Notes: generated by a model from the sequence alone, not told the origin. A stretch of 64,000 bases of DNA from Enoplolaimus lenunculus (GCA_030248215.1 JASANG010002713.1:1-64000); one strand, 5' to 3'. Positions 1 to 11,104 are shown, numbered from the stretch's first letter. Numbers and translations: made by a program.

Positions 1-56
1 CATAAAAGTATGTCTCAGGGGAAATAGAAAATATTCATGTGAGATAGGGTTAACTC
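1..56 (+). mobile_element. SINE-B 3' fragment
   Basis: The segment gtctcaggggaaatagaaaa followed by tattcatgtgagatagggtt matches the tail of the tRNA-derived SINE pair at 48.95-49.22 kb. The head would lie left of the window. Confidence 0.6.
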
Positions 57-152
57 AGATCCAAAGTTCTGAAAATCCCACTCATTTTAGACTCAATAAT
101 TAAACTCATTGTGAATTGAAATTAACGCACCGGAATTTGCAGTGATAGACAC
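57..152. mobile_element. Partial MITE, GAGTTAATT family
   Basis: Contains actcagat, ctcattttagactcaataat and the end ccggaatttgcagtg, which match the end sequences of the better-preserved copies at 3.57, 8.07 and 17.6 kb. Confidence 0.5.
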
Positions 153-2294
153 TTTGTCACATTATTTTACAATTAGCCTACTTGTACCCCAATATCCTAG
201 CTACACCAATGTTCAAAACACCGGAAAATTCTCGATCCGCAACTGAATTGACCAACAAACGAGTGATAAATATCTCTTCGAATCGCGGAGCAAATGTTGG
301 TAAATGACTAGTCGATAATTGGCAATAATGACATTTTAAAATAAAAAACTCATCAAAAACATTTATCGCTCAAATCACGGACATTGCGGGGGGGGGGGGC
401 AGGCGGCAGCATATGAGAGACGGGCAACGCTACATTTCAAGTTCTGTACAAGTTTTATTAGTGACATTTAAACGCTTATTGGGCCACCGGAAACTTTGGA
501 GCAAAAAACAACAACTACACTAACATTTACTGTTTCAATAAAGCAAAACATCAACGTATATAATCGTTAATCACAAGTGTCTTCCAACGACACACTTTGG
601 TAGGATTTCAATTCCAGAGGATACTTGATTTTCAGACTAAATTTTATTTTCGAAACAACTGTTTGACTGCTAAGAGGAATCTGGTTAACAGCCTGTATTC
701 AGGAATTTCGGATGATATGTACACCCTGGTTGTGATCCTTGTCTATACGCGTGTCCCCCTTTTGATCACACACAATTCTCAATTGAATCTATACTAAGAG
801 CCAAAGAAAAGGTTTAGACCGTTCGAATAAGCTATTGAACGTACAGATGTAGCGAACAGTAGTTTTGCTATATTTTTCAGCAAAAGAATAATAAATCATA
901 CACCACAGTAGATGCGGAACAACAGTTCAATACGAGCCAAATGCAAATATAGCAATTTCTAAGATGGGACCTTACCATTATTTATAAAGTTTATTCTTTT
1001 GTATCTAGCGTGCAACCCCCATCTCTGTTCGTTGTGGCGCTAATTTTCGCATTCTCAAATGACCACAGCAGTTCGTACAACTTAGTGATACGGAATTTTA
1101 AAAAACAATACTTACTGAAGTTTGCAACCAAATATTTTTTCCTACAATAGTAAAACTAAAACTCAGCACTTAAAACCTGGCGAAAAATTTGAAACACCTG
1201 AACACATATTCAGTTTCTGATTTCAAAGGTGCAAGACGTATTACCAACTGAGATGCTCAGTGAAGCCAACCAGAGTTGAGAATACAAACAGATGTCAGCT
1301 CATAGCCGTAGAAAAAAGCGTTTTGGTTGTTTGACCCTGTGTTTGAAAACACCAAAACCAATTGGAAACGTTCCGTTGTTTATTTAGGTTTGGCTCGCTG
1401 TGCCAGATCAAAGACATTAGATAAACAACGGTTGCCTGTAGCCGTCTAGTGGTCTCAAATCTCAAGGTCCCAAAAAGGAAGAAAAATATGGCACCTGGCG
1501 AAATTCGCTTGTCGTGATATATATTTAAATACACGCAAGGAGTGGTTTTAGAATTAAATAGTCCATATATATGTATATATATATATATGTATTTGTATAT
1601 ATGTATATAACAAGACAGTTCGCATTTCCAAACCGTAGTTAGCCTAATATGTCATAGGATGTCAAAGCTCGTGTTTCAAGGACCAAAGTTTTTTGGAGAA
1701 AGTTTTAACTCCATGATTCCACCTAAAGTTTCTGATAATCATTTTGGTGTCATTGATGGTTTGATAACTAACATAAGCGTAGTGAGGATTTTGGAAGACA
1801 GGGCAGTTACGTCTATAAAAATTTCAAACAGGGGTTGTTTTGGCAAACTGAAACCGTTTCTAAAAACACTACCAAAATTGCCAGCGGGGAATTTGAGCTG
1901 CAGGTTCGATGCTTGAGAGTTTAGTGACAGTTACTCTGACCTATAAAATTCAACTGACTATATATTCTCAAGCCTTTGAAGCTGTTTTGCACTTTTTGAA
2001 ATTCCATGGCGAATACTAACATAATTTACCTATTTGCCTTAGAGCAAAAAATTTACAATTATGAAACCAAAACCGAAACCGAAGCTTATGCATTACGCAA
2101 GAAGATTTCAGTGACCCAATCAGTTTTTCGAATGTATCTGGTTTACAGACTATGAAGTCAAAGCATAAACCTAAGTGAAACTAACATTGAGCTTTAACCC
2201 ACAGCCTGACAAATCGGAGCCAGGAAAAAATTTACATGCCGAACTACTCAAGTGAACACCCACGTATTGACATCAAGCACAAGCAATAGTGTTT
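153..2294. other. Gene-free stretch
   Basis: No exon with recognisable coding content on either strand. There is a G-run at 389-399 and a TATG/TA microsatellite at about 1566-1612. Short open frames exist (for example 1659-1916) but none resembles a protein I know or shows splice-site support. Confidence 0.5.
1566..1612. repeat. TA/TATG microsatellite
   Basis: Alternating tatatatg units, directly visible. Confidence 0.85.
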
Positions 2295-2295
2295 A

Positions 2296-2512
2296 GGGCC
2301 AATGTATAGAACAGGGCCGGAACAGTAGTATAAGAATATTCCTAAGCCTAAGCCTAAGCCTAAGCGTATATATGGATGAGCCTATACCTAAGCCGAAGCT
2401 TAGTCTAAGCCTAAGCCTAAGCAAAAAATTAGTCTAAAGGTTAAACTGAGTCTATTATAGCACCTCCAGAAAACGATCCGACCTTGTTCTATACATGGGC
2501 CATGTTACGGTA
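2296..2512. mobile_element. MITE with TTAGGC-like core
   Basis: Inverted ends: left GGCCAATGTATAGAACAGGG, right (reversed) TGGCCCATGTATAGAACAAG. The core is two blocks of cctaagc units, the complement of TTAGGC, separated by a spacer, then a tail resembling ttagtctaaaggttaaac. Other copies: 3.19, 5.42, 36.49 and 42.4 kb. Confidence 0.75.
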
Positions 2513-2940
2513 TCCACTCCATTGACACACATCCGAATTTCAAATAGAACAGTAACTGTAGATTATTCGTGGTCAAAAAATAAATTTAAAACAAAATCAA
2601 TATGAAAAATTTCGTCAACGAAAACGGTTTTAGTCACCCCCTGGGGTAACCTGGGCTTTGTTCCGGAAAGCGGGTTCAGTCTGAAAGATACATTTGATGT
2701 TAAAGCTTTCCTTGGTACCTAAAGTTTGATTGTTTTGAAAAGTTGCATATTTTGATGTACACCAAATCAGGAATTGAAAACGTTTTCACTACAATGTTCG
2801 TCTATTTTTTACTACAGTGCTCGGCAATATATAAATCGTTCGACGCAACCTCTATTGGTTAAAACGTTCTAGTGAAATAGATACTTTGGCGATGTTCCAC
2901 GATTAAAGAACAGTGCCAAAACCTTATTTGACAATAACTC

Positions 2941-3015
2941 GTGAACCAGTGAAACAGCGATGGTATATGTAGCATAGTTCGAACCCAGCTCCAACAGTTG
3001 CATCGAGTCTAAAGT
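2941..3015 (+). mobile_element. Possible tRNA-derived SINE fragment
   Basis: A box-B-like motif (agttcgaaccc) in catagttcgaacccagctc, shared with a segment near 12435. No full A box or tRNA fold is seen. Confidence 0.35.
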
Positions 3016-3185
3016 ATTGAATAGTAAGGCAAAATTGGCAAATGGTCAACGATGGTGAAGAGAGACAGTGTGCTTACCTTAACGCAAATGAATTCAGATA
3101 TACGGTATATGTACCTACGGTTATGATATTTAAACATATATTTTATTTTATTGTTTCATATACACGGACATTTCTCAATCATGCG

Positions 3186-3352
3186 GGCCCATGTAAAGAT
3201 CAGGGGAAGAAGGTTTATCTGTGGGTCTAAGAGTAAGCGTTCGCTTTAACTATTTTTTGCTTAGGCTTAGGCATAAACTCATTCTCACGCTTAGGGTTTG
3301 TCTTAAAAATATGCTCATACAACTGATCCACCCCTGTTCTATTCATTGGCTA
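3186..3352. mobile_element. MITE with TTAGGC-like core
   Basis: Left end GGGCCCATGTAAAGATCAGG, right end CCCCTGTTCTATTCATTGGC. The core has ttgcttaggcttaggcataa in the opposite orientation to the copy at 2.3 kb. Confidence 0.6.
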
Positions 3353-3567
3353 TCATGTGTATGAGCACTCCAGTTTATGAAATTTTATTTGCGGATGTTT
3401 ACAGTGAAAAATCAACGTTTTTTGGTCCAACTTCACATTTCTCTTGGATATTCATAGCCTCTTTTTCCTGAAAAAATGTTCGGCAGCTAAACAAGAATAT
3501 TACCAAACGGTTACGTGTCTATTTAAACGCAACACCCTCGTGCACAAGTCATGTTTACAGATACGGC

Positions 3568-3803
3568 AGTGTAAATTCCAGTGAGTTAATTAAAACTCAG
3601 ATAAGATGAATCCACTCAGAAGGCTGACCTCTGTTGAACCCATTCTGAGTTAATTAACTCATTCTGAGTTAATTAACTCGTCCGGAAATAAATCTGTTCA
3701 GAGTGAGTTAATATTTTATTGTTATTAAAACTCAGAAACAACCCGAAATAATTTATTCTCTCTGAGTTGATTAAAAACTCATTGGAAATTACTGTGCAGT
3801 TTG
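3568..3803. mobile_element. MITE, GAGTTAATT family
   Basis: Ends GTAAATTCCAGTGAGTTAAT and, reversed, GCACAGTAATTTCCAATGAG. The interior has repeated gagttaattaactc palindromes and a long arm starting aaaactcaga. One of at least four good copies in the window. Confidence 0.75.
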
Positions 3804-3841
3804 CCCGTTTGATCAATCTTTTGATTTCTAACAATACTCCG

Positions 3842-4135
3842 GTAGGGTGCAACCAGAGGCGAAGCGAAATTAGGTAATCAAAATGATGTTTGATTTTATG
3901 AATATTAGCAAATATCTGTATACAGAGTTGTCAAAAAAATTCTGATTTTATCCGGGCAATTAATACTCAAAATTGTACCAAAAATAAATGCCAAAGCCAT
4001 TCAATGAAACGATTTTGGTAACAATACGGCAAATTTCACTGCGAAAATTGCCAGAACGTTTGGCAGAGATTCTAACACTGCCGAAAGTTGATTTTCCGCT
4101 TTAGACGCAGTCAGATCTCCGGTTGTACCCTGTAC
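3842..4135. mobile_element. MITE, CAGGGTGCAACCGG family
   Basis: Left end tagggtgcaaccagaggcga, right end gatctccggttgtaccctgt, inverted with respect to each other. Interior AT-rich. Related copies at 10.73, 42.99 and 57.26 kb. Confidence 0.65.
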
Positions 4136-4176
4136 CTAGATTTTGGGTGGTTTCAAGGGGACATTTTTATTCTCGT

Positions 4177-4591
4177 TACTGTATTGACTCGAATATGAGG
4201 GGGGCTCCTCATTTTGATTCCGACTCAGTAGGAGTCTGTATCTTTAATAAGAGTCCGTAAGCGGATAGGGTCCCTAAACCCCACTTAGAGTCCATAAATG
4301 TCAATTAACCCTAACTGTAGCGTATAAATGACTCCAAGAACAAATAATTTGAGTTCGAAACTTTAAATCGTACTTAAATTTGGAAAGTCCATTCCTACGT
4401 ATAACCTTGTTACAAGACAAATATATACGTTTAATTCAACGTATAATTGCAGTACCGGATGTATATCAGTAACGAAGGGCGGTGGAGCGTGGGATAAAAA
4501 TAAATAACAGTCCGTAACCGAATAACAAGGGGGTACCCTCTGGAGAGGCCAAATAAATATCAGTTCCCCTATTATTCGAGTCACTACAGTG
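4177..4591. mobile_element. TA-flanked MITE (CTGTAGTGACCC family), copy a
   Basis: Left end CTGTATTGACTCGAATATGA, right end (reversed) CTGTAGTGACTCGAATAATA. Internal landmarks: aggagtccgta, agtccataaatgtcaatta, aacgaagggcgg, aataacagtccgtaaccg. The TA dinucleotide flanks suggest the Tc1/mariner/pogo group. Confidence 0.8.
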
Positions 4592-4599
4592 TTTCCATG

Positions 4600-5420
4600 G
4601 GCTCCACGTGCGTACAATACCTATAATTTTTGGGATTGTGCGCTGTAGTCAAATTCAAAACTTTACAAACACAATTTATCAAGTGGAAATTTTACAAAAG
4701 TGTATATTTCAAATTCCTATCGTATACGTCGTACACCACCACCAAACTGCTGTACAGACCAATTACTAATTAGCCCAGGGATCAAAGTGTTATTTTATGT
4801 AATTCGAACAAAACTGGATCAATACACTTAAAGCGAAAGTAATTAGTCAACTTCGAGCGTGTCCCAGGAATGGGGTGTGACTGAAAAATGCAACGCGTGC
4901 TAATTAATTTTTTACACGGAACGCACCCAGTGGCATACTCTTCTGCATGGTGGACATTATCCACTACCCATTTACAACACTCCAACCCTAAACCTATTCT
5001 AACTTTAGAATACAGCTCTGTAAAGATAAGGTGACAAATGAAATACACCAATGAAGCTATGAATCGCAGATCTTTTCCGGAATCGGCTGTCGATCCGTCC
5101 GTATATCCACAAGAAATCACAGGGTTCCACAATTTGCGTACCCCGGAAATTTTATAGAATTCAGTCCATGCTTGCGTATTGAAAAGAGAATGTACTGTTA
5201 GGGCGGCGACCGAAGAACGTGATTATCCAATTTAAGTGAGCAGAATATCTTTTCGAGTAATATCATATATCGCGGATACATGACGGAAAAATCAGCTGGA
5301 TTTTTAACAGGTACCATTCTAGTTGGCAACCGCTCATTGTTGCGAAGTCGCACAAACAAATGACTTCTGCGAGAAACTCAATCCTAATAAATTCAACACT
5401 GTGGAACTGTCTTAGAAATA
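4600..5420. other. Gene-free stretch
   Basis: No supported coding or RNA gene. The minus strand of 4782-5132 is open for 116 codons, but the sequence is low in recognisable motifs and lacks splice support, so I do not call it. Confidence 0.45.
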
Positions 5421-5421
5421 A

Positions 5422-5888
5422 GGGACAATGTAGGTATAGAATAGGACTGTAACAGTAATATAAGTATATTCATAAGCCTGTAGCTTTAACCTAAGCATAA
5501 GAATTAGCTTATACCAACGCCTTAGCGTAAGCCTGTAAACATGTGAGATATGCTTGTCTATTATGTGCACATGCAATATAGTGCAGCGCGCCGTATGTAT
5601 TCTAGCCGGCAGCATACGTTCGAGATATAGTGAATGAAGAAGAAGTTGGAGAGGCATGCTGCGTGGCACAGTAGAACAGCGCTTGCCTCGGAATCCTAAG
5701 ACCGCTAGATCGATCACCACTCTGTAGGTCTGCTTTTCCAACTACGCTTAGTTAAAAAGTTTGAAGTCTCAGTTCTTACCTAGACTGACAAAGCCTAAGC
5801 GTAAGCAAACAGTTTGTCTAAAACTTAAGCATACTCTGTTGCAGTCCCACAGAAAAACATTCCACCGCTGAACTTTTCATGGGCTGAA
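5422..5888. mobile_element. MITE with TTAGGC-like core, split by a SINE
   Basis: Left part starts acaatgtaggtatagaatag, right part ends gaacttttcatgggctga. Core cctaagc-like units occur on both sides of a SINE-A insertion. Confidence 0.65.
5537..5795 (+). mobile_element. SINE-A, tRNA-derived
   Basis: About 260 bases that match the copy at 17288-17548 in reverse. Shared blocks: tgtgcacatgcaatatagtg, an A-box-like tggcacagtag, a box-B-like gctagatcgatcacc, and a tail ending cttacctagactgaca. It is inserted in the MITE core, and AAGCCT occurs on both sides (possible target duplication). Confidence 0.75.
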
Positions 5889-5889
5889 A

Positions 5890-6551
5890 TAAGGGCAACG
5901 ATTGAGGTGTTGTCTGCACACAAGAAAATAAACACAGAACAGTTGTGTTTATATGCTTTTTGCTTCATTATTCAGAGCTGTTTAACCGAGAAAAGTTCCA
6001 CCTTGAATTGATACCAAAAATGATAGAGTCTGCGGTTTACCTTCGCTTATTATTTCACTCAATTCAAAAAATTTTCATTTAAAAATTAATTCCTGTGCCA
6101 TGCGGCAATACACGTGTGTTGTGGTACCGTGCCAGGCAGTGATGGATAGTGACGGACGGTGACGGACGGCGTGCACGTCATTCAAAGTATAGCGCCGCCC
6201 TAAGCATTTTATAACCTTGATTTGAATTACGTTTGCTATTAACACAATAGGCAAACAACTAGCATATTATGATAGTTATATATTACATTTCATTTGTCCT
6301 TGAATTGTGAGTGTTAGTGTTAACTTCCGATATAATCAGTAATTATGAAACATTTGGTTTTTGTTTGCCTTTAAAACACGATTTCAATGAAGTTAGTAAA
6401 ACTTAGCTTATTTTTGCTGGAGCGCTTTAGTTTTGAGAGCAATTTCTTTAAAAATGATTTAGTAGTTGGTATGAATAACAGAGTGGCCTACACCGTATAC
6501 AATCTGTATAATCCCATTGCATAAGCCTGTTACTACCTCTTATTCAATTTC
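5890..6551. other. Downstream flank of the neuropeptide gene
   Basis: No coding feature. A short tandem duplication (gtgacggacggtgacggacg near 6150) is visible. A related ggacggcatcggacgtcatc plus aaagtatagcgcca block recurs at 7465-7505 on the other side of the gene's last exon. Confidence 0.4.
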
Positions 6552-7889
6552 CTATCGCCGTCGGTCAGCCATTTTCTCCACGGAACTCCGTTTACCGAAG
6601 CGCATCAGCCCAGGATCTCCTCCACTTGGACGCTTGGCGACGGTCTTTTCCTCGGTATCATTGACGTTTGCTCGGCCAAACCTCATCAGTCCTGGTTCGC
6701 CACTTTGTCGCTTACCGAAACGCATCAAACCCGGGTTTTCGCCGTCGCTGTCGCCGTTTCCTCCCCTGCCGAATCGCATCAGTCCAGGATCTCCACCACT
6801 TCTGCCAAATCTCATCAGTCCAGGATCCCCTCCGCTCCTGCCAAACCTCATTAATCCAGGGTCACCTCTGCCGAATCTCATCAGTCCAGGGTCGCCGCCA
6901 CTCCTACCAAATCTCATCAGTCCAGGATCGCCGCCACTCCTACCAAATCTCATCAGTCCAGGGTCTCCGTCACTCCGACCGAAACGCATCAACCCCGGTC
7001 CATCATTGCTTCCTCGCTTGCCAAATCGAATAAATCGCGTATCACCAGCGCGTTTACCGAACCGCATCAACCCTGGATCTTCTTCGCGTTTGCTGCCATG
7101 TTGTGGCATCTGATCGTAGTCGTCGCCGTACAGCGTCGCGATTGCAGCTGCAGTTGGATCAGGCACGAATATCGGAAAATTACCAGAGTCACCTGTGTGA
7201 AAAATACAATGACAAAATATGGTTCCAAAAAGGCAACGAATCAATTTAGCAGCAGATCCCAGAGTTTTTTGAATATCGACAATAATACGCAAGTGGTTCT
7301 GTAATGCAGGGGATCAATCGAGGTGTTTGGCGACGCTCGTCGATTTTTCTGTCAGTAAGAATTACTTAATAATGTCAATGGATTCTGACAGCAATTCTAA
7401 GGGTGGCGCTGTATTTGTTGCGCGACGCCCTCCGTATACAATACCGTATGGTGCCGGACAGCAATGGACGGCATCGGACGTCATCAAAAGTATAGCGCCA
7501 CACTAAGATTTTTTACGTACTCGACTAATCAAAATAAAATACAATATACAGTGAGTATTGATTTAGGGGTGAACTAATGTATGTCACTTTAGTCAGTATT
7601 TCGGACGAGAAAATAGAATGAACGAAATTGATACAAACGAGGGTCCGATAAACCAAAATTACGAAAATATATTTAGTAACAGTGGAACATTACTCTAACC
7701 AAACAAACCGCAGATTTCTGCTATATTGCTAAGTCAAAATTAAACCAAAGGTCGACAAAACTCATGTCCCTTCAACCGAACTTATATTATCTTGAAGCAC
7801 CAAAACTTACTTGTGTATCTTGCAAATATAGTTGCAGGGGCAACTGTCGCAAAGAATGCGACTGTGAAACGAATAGTACTAGAGATCAT
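6552..7889 (-). CDS. PGLMRFamide neuropeptide precursor (two coding exons)
   Basis: Secreted preprohormone cut into amidated peptides that would act on neuropeptide receptors or peptide-gated channels. Exons are complement(7811..7889) and complement(6552..7192). The first begins with ATG and encodes MISSTIRFTVAFFATVAPAT followed by IFARYT, a signal peptide with a likely cut after IFA. It ends in a strong donor (ACACAA|gtaagt) in phase 1. The second begins after ttttcacacag in the matching phase, giving 239 residues. After an acidic spacer come 11 copies of PGLMRFG and one TRFIRFG, each followed by R or KR; the glycine is the amide donor. Most copies are preceded by SGGD, GD, GE or EN. Many sites are single Arg (GR), fewer are KR. 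The repeat units are nearly identical in DNA, which suggests recent expansion. The RFamide class is certain; I do not recognise this exact family. The opposite strand has an open Pro/Ser-rich frame that is only a shadow. Confidence 0.92.
7193..7810 (-). other. Intron of the neuropeptide gene
   Basis: Donor gtaagt at 7810, acceptor ttttcacacag ending at 7193. It holds a decayed repeat around 7400-7510 similar to 6120-6200. Confidence 0.8.
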
Positions 7890-8067
7890 AATTATTAATA
7901 TTTTTTAAATTAATATTCCTAATAAACCTATAAATTAAATTATTGTAAAATACATGGGTTGTACTAACAAATAGAAAGGCATAGTCTCACAAATGTAAAA
8001 AATTGTATCAAAAATACAAATTACTTTTCGAATTTTGACAAAAAGTTTGCATTATTCATGCCACTCT

Positions 8068-8312
8068 GTAAACTCCAGTGATTTGATTAATCAACTCAGA
8101 AAAAGAAATAGTTATTTCTGGTTATTTCTGAGTTTAACAATAATTATTATTTCACTCTGAGCTGATTTAATTCCGGCATATTTGATTAACCCAGAATAGG
8201 TTCAAACAAGAATTCTGAGTGCTGAAAGAACTATTCACAGCGCAGACTTTTGACTGGATTATACTGATTCTGAGTTAAAATCAACTCACCAGAAATTAGT
8301 GCGCCAAATCTT
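8068..8312. mobile_element. MITE, GAGTTAATT family
   Basis: Left end ctgtaaactccagtgatttg, right end aactcaccagaaattagtgc. Internal actcaga and tctgagtt blocks as in the 3.57 kb copy. Confidence 0.7.
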
Positions 8313-8319
8313 CTTTATT

Positions 8320-9310
8320 CAAATTCTATTAAGCGTGTACTAACGATCGATTTAAAGCTACAATAGCTATTCGTTTTAGAATTTCGTCATTTTTACGCGT
8401 AAAATGTCTCAAAAGACGTTGTTTTGAAGCTAAATGTTTAAAATATTAATTTTGTTTTTAACACAAGGGACCGGGTTTGTGCTCACCGAAAATCTTCTAT
8501 ATTTGACAACTTACAAAAGGTTTTTTAATATTTTGCTATTTAGAGTTTACTTTTTTGCCTGCCCGGTTTTTTGATGCCATGATTTTTAAGATCGATTGAC
8601 CAATAATCTTTTCTCATGCATATAAAGAACTTCAACAAACATGACGTGATTGGTTGCACAAAAATATTTTATGATAAATTTGAAATTTCATCTAAAAAGT
8701 TTCACGTCTTTTAATATTTTCGAGCCAAACAGTGTGGTCCGCTCATATGAGTACAAATTTCGCATACCCTGATGAATTACCTGCGCCGTGTACAACACGC
8801 AATGATAAAAATTGCAAAAAATCAGTCCCATCAAATTTCTGGAACAAATAGGTACACTGTTTTCATTTTAACCATACTAACACCTTTAACGGGTTAAGCC
8901 CCTTTCCGAAATAACGTTGGGTTTTGTACACTACGCCCCTCGCAAACATAAGCCTAATGCTAAGCCCGATTTGCCAAAATCTAAAAATTTCGAAAGCTGC
9001 GAGGAGAAGTGTATACAAAATCCTATATTTCGAACTCGTTTTATTCGTTTGAAAATTTCTGTCAAAAATTTGTACGTTTCTGAGAAAATTTGGGCACTAT
9101 CAAATATTTACACAGGTTTTGGGTCAAAATCTGCAACTGGCATTGGTTTCAATTAGACAGGAGAGCAGATATAGCTTAAATTCTTTCCACCGCAACTGGT
9201 TTCAAAATTAACTTCCCTAAAAGCGACTTTTAGCAGAATATTTGCAATTCAAATTTCGCTTCAAAATTATAAACCTAAAGATATTTGTAAATTCTCCGAA
9301 ATTACTTCGG
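8320..9310. other. Gene-free stretch
   Basis: AT-rich, no exon recognised. Short open frames at 8917-9156 and 9242-9433 look like chance reading. Confidence 0.45.
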
Positions 9311-9316
9311 TTGTGG

Positions 9317-9560
9317 CCCATGTTACTTTTAGGCGCGAACCATTTTTTGTGGGAATGTAATAGTAAGCTTAGGCTTCAGACTAATTTAGCCTTAGGTATA
9401 GCATTAAGCTTAAGCATTACACTAAATTTTTGAACAGGTTTAGGCTTTAGGCTTAGTTATACCATTCCGTTTAAGCTTTAGACTAATTTTTTGCTTAGTT
9501 TAAGGCTATGGCTATACAAGGATTCCTACCGTTTAGGTTTTAGAGCCAACATTTGGTAAA
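9317..9560. mobile_element. Repeat with ATGTTACTTTTAGG end and TTAGGC-like core
   Basis: Begins ggcccatgttacttttaggc, then decayed ttaggctt tracts. Same family as 41.9 kb; the right end is not clear. Confidence 0.5.
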
Positions 9561-9904
9561 CGGACTTTTAGCTTAATAAGTTAATAATGCTTGGGCTAAA
9601 TTTTTTGCCGTAGCTTCTGGAAACTTATAAAAGTGAAAGTTTTATCGCAACATACAAGTTGATTCAAAAGCCAGCGAAATTACCTGTTGTAAAAGATCAG
9701 CAAATATGGCTTCAAAACAACCAAAACAATAATTGCGGCAGGTATGTATTTATTTCAAACTTTTTTGCGTTGGTGGAACGCTCTTGTTGTGATAAAATTA
9801 CATGCTAACTAAGCCAACAGTACTGCGTCCTGTTAAAAATTAAATACGTTTTGAAAGTTCAAGCAACAAACTTTGCAATTTTCACGTATCCAAGATTTTA
9901 TTAT

Positions 9905-9950
9905 GCACCATCCACAATAAGATGTGTACAGGGTGTGGAAATAAAAGTTT
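9905..9950 (+). repeat. 44-base direct repeat, copy 1
   Basis: caccatccacaataagatgt followed by gtacagggtgtggaaataaa. Repeated almost exactly at 10617-10663. Confidence 0.75.
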
Positions 9951-10616
9951 AGCATTTCGTGAGCACTTTTAAGGTCAAAACAGAAGAAGGTAAATTGGTT
10001 TCGAAAATTTAGAGTATATGAAAACGTTGAATAAAGTTATATAGGTATTCTGGGTCGATGCAAAATTTTAAAATTATTAATATGTCCTCTTAAACAAAGC
10101 GAAAAATTCACTGAAGCGTTCTTGTGATCTGGATTCCGTAACGCGCAACACTCCATCAAAGGTTTGAAACGGTAGTTAACAAAAACAAATTAAACTGAAA
10201 AAACCGGAGTTAAAGCCCAAACAATACACATTACAACTAACGTGAGCTTGCTCCAAACCAAAATCATGAATGCACTCGTTATTAGAAGACGGCAAATCTT
10301 CTGAGTTTGTATTAATTTAATGTTGTGACATAATTTCATGGCAAAATACGTCACGACACTTAATTTCTTGCAAGACGCTGAATAAAAAATAAAGTTTCTT
10401 TTAACTATGCGCCATTTCTTGAAACAAATCATTGTCGTACAATTGTAAAACTGTTAGTTTCTTAAATTTTCAAGACTTAAATGTCTGTAATTATAGACAT
10501 TAATAGTTTTATAAACTTCAGAAATTTCAATCTGAAATAAAATGGTTAAAACATAAATATCTTGTATTAAAGAAATACTGTTGCAAATTTATAAGACATA
10601 AATTTCTATTTTATTG
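9951..10616. other. Gene-free stretch between direct repeats
   Basis: No exon or RNA gene seen. A minus-strand frame at 10190-10267 reads like a signal peptide but has no usable donor in the right phase. Confidence 0.4.
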
Positions 10617-10663
10617 TGCACCATCCACAATCAAAAGATGTGTACAGGGTGTGGAAATAAAAG
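10617..10663 (+). repeat. 44-base direct repeat, copy 2
   Basis: caccatccacaatcaaaaga followed by tgtgtacagggtgtggaaat, matching 9905-9950 with small changes. Confidence 0.75.
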
Positions 10664-10732
10664 ACATGAATTTTTTCTTTCAAGAAATAGTTGTCTTTGG
10701 TATGTGTAAACGAATCGGTTTTTTCCATTCAC

Positions 10733-11104
10733 CAGGGTACAACCGGAGGTGCGCCTCCGGCCTCGGCAGAGAGTTGACCTCCGGCTCCAGTAGAAATTTT
10801 GCCGAAAATTTCGACAAATTCGGTAATAAAATTTTGCATAGTATTACAAAATATATTTGTTTAGAGTGGTTTTGTTTTAGTTTTTGCTACAATTTCAAGG
10901 AAAAATTGACGACATTTCGCAAAAGAGCGTAAACGCCAATCATTTAGAAATACCTTTCAGATATTTAATAAAATTAGCCACTTACACATCATTTTAACTA
11001 CCTAACTTCGCCTCACCTCCGGCTTCACCTTCGGCACCCGCTCCACATCCGGCAAGTTTTGTTGGCCTCCAGCTCTGGTGTTTTTCACCTAAGGTTGCAC
11101 CATG
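10733..11104. mobile_element. MITE, CAGGGTGCAACCGG family
   Basis: Left end cagggtacaaccggaggtgc, right end gtttttcacctaaggttgca. Both ends carry arms rich in cctccggctcc. AT-rich centre. Confidence 0.75.

Noticed and set aside
4782-5132. 116-codon minus-strand frame
   Set aside because: No motif, no start or splice support, and composition like the flanks.
6517-7113. Plus-strand Pro/Ser-rich frame (SPGSPPLLPNLI repeats)
   Set aside because: Antisense shadow of the PGLMRFamide repeat, whose minus-strand reading has a signal peptide, spliced phases and processing sites.
10190-10267. Minus-strand signal-peptide-like frame (MILVWSKLTLVVMCIVWA)
   Set aside because: Considered as the first exon of the neuropeptide gene, but its only possible donors are weak and in the wrong phase; the exon at 7889-7811 fits perfectly.
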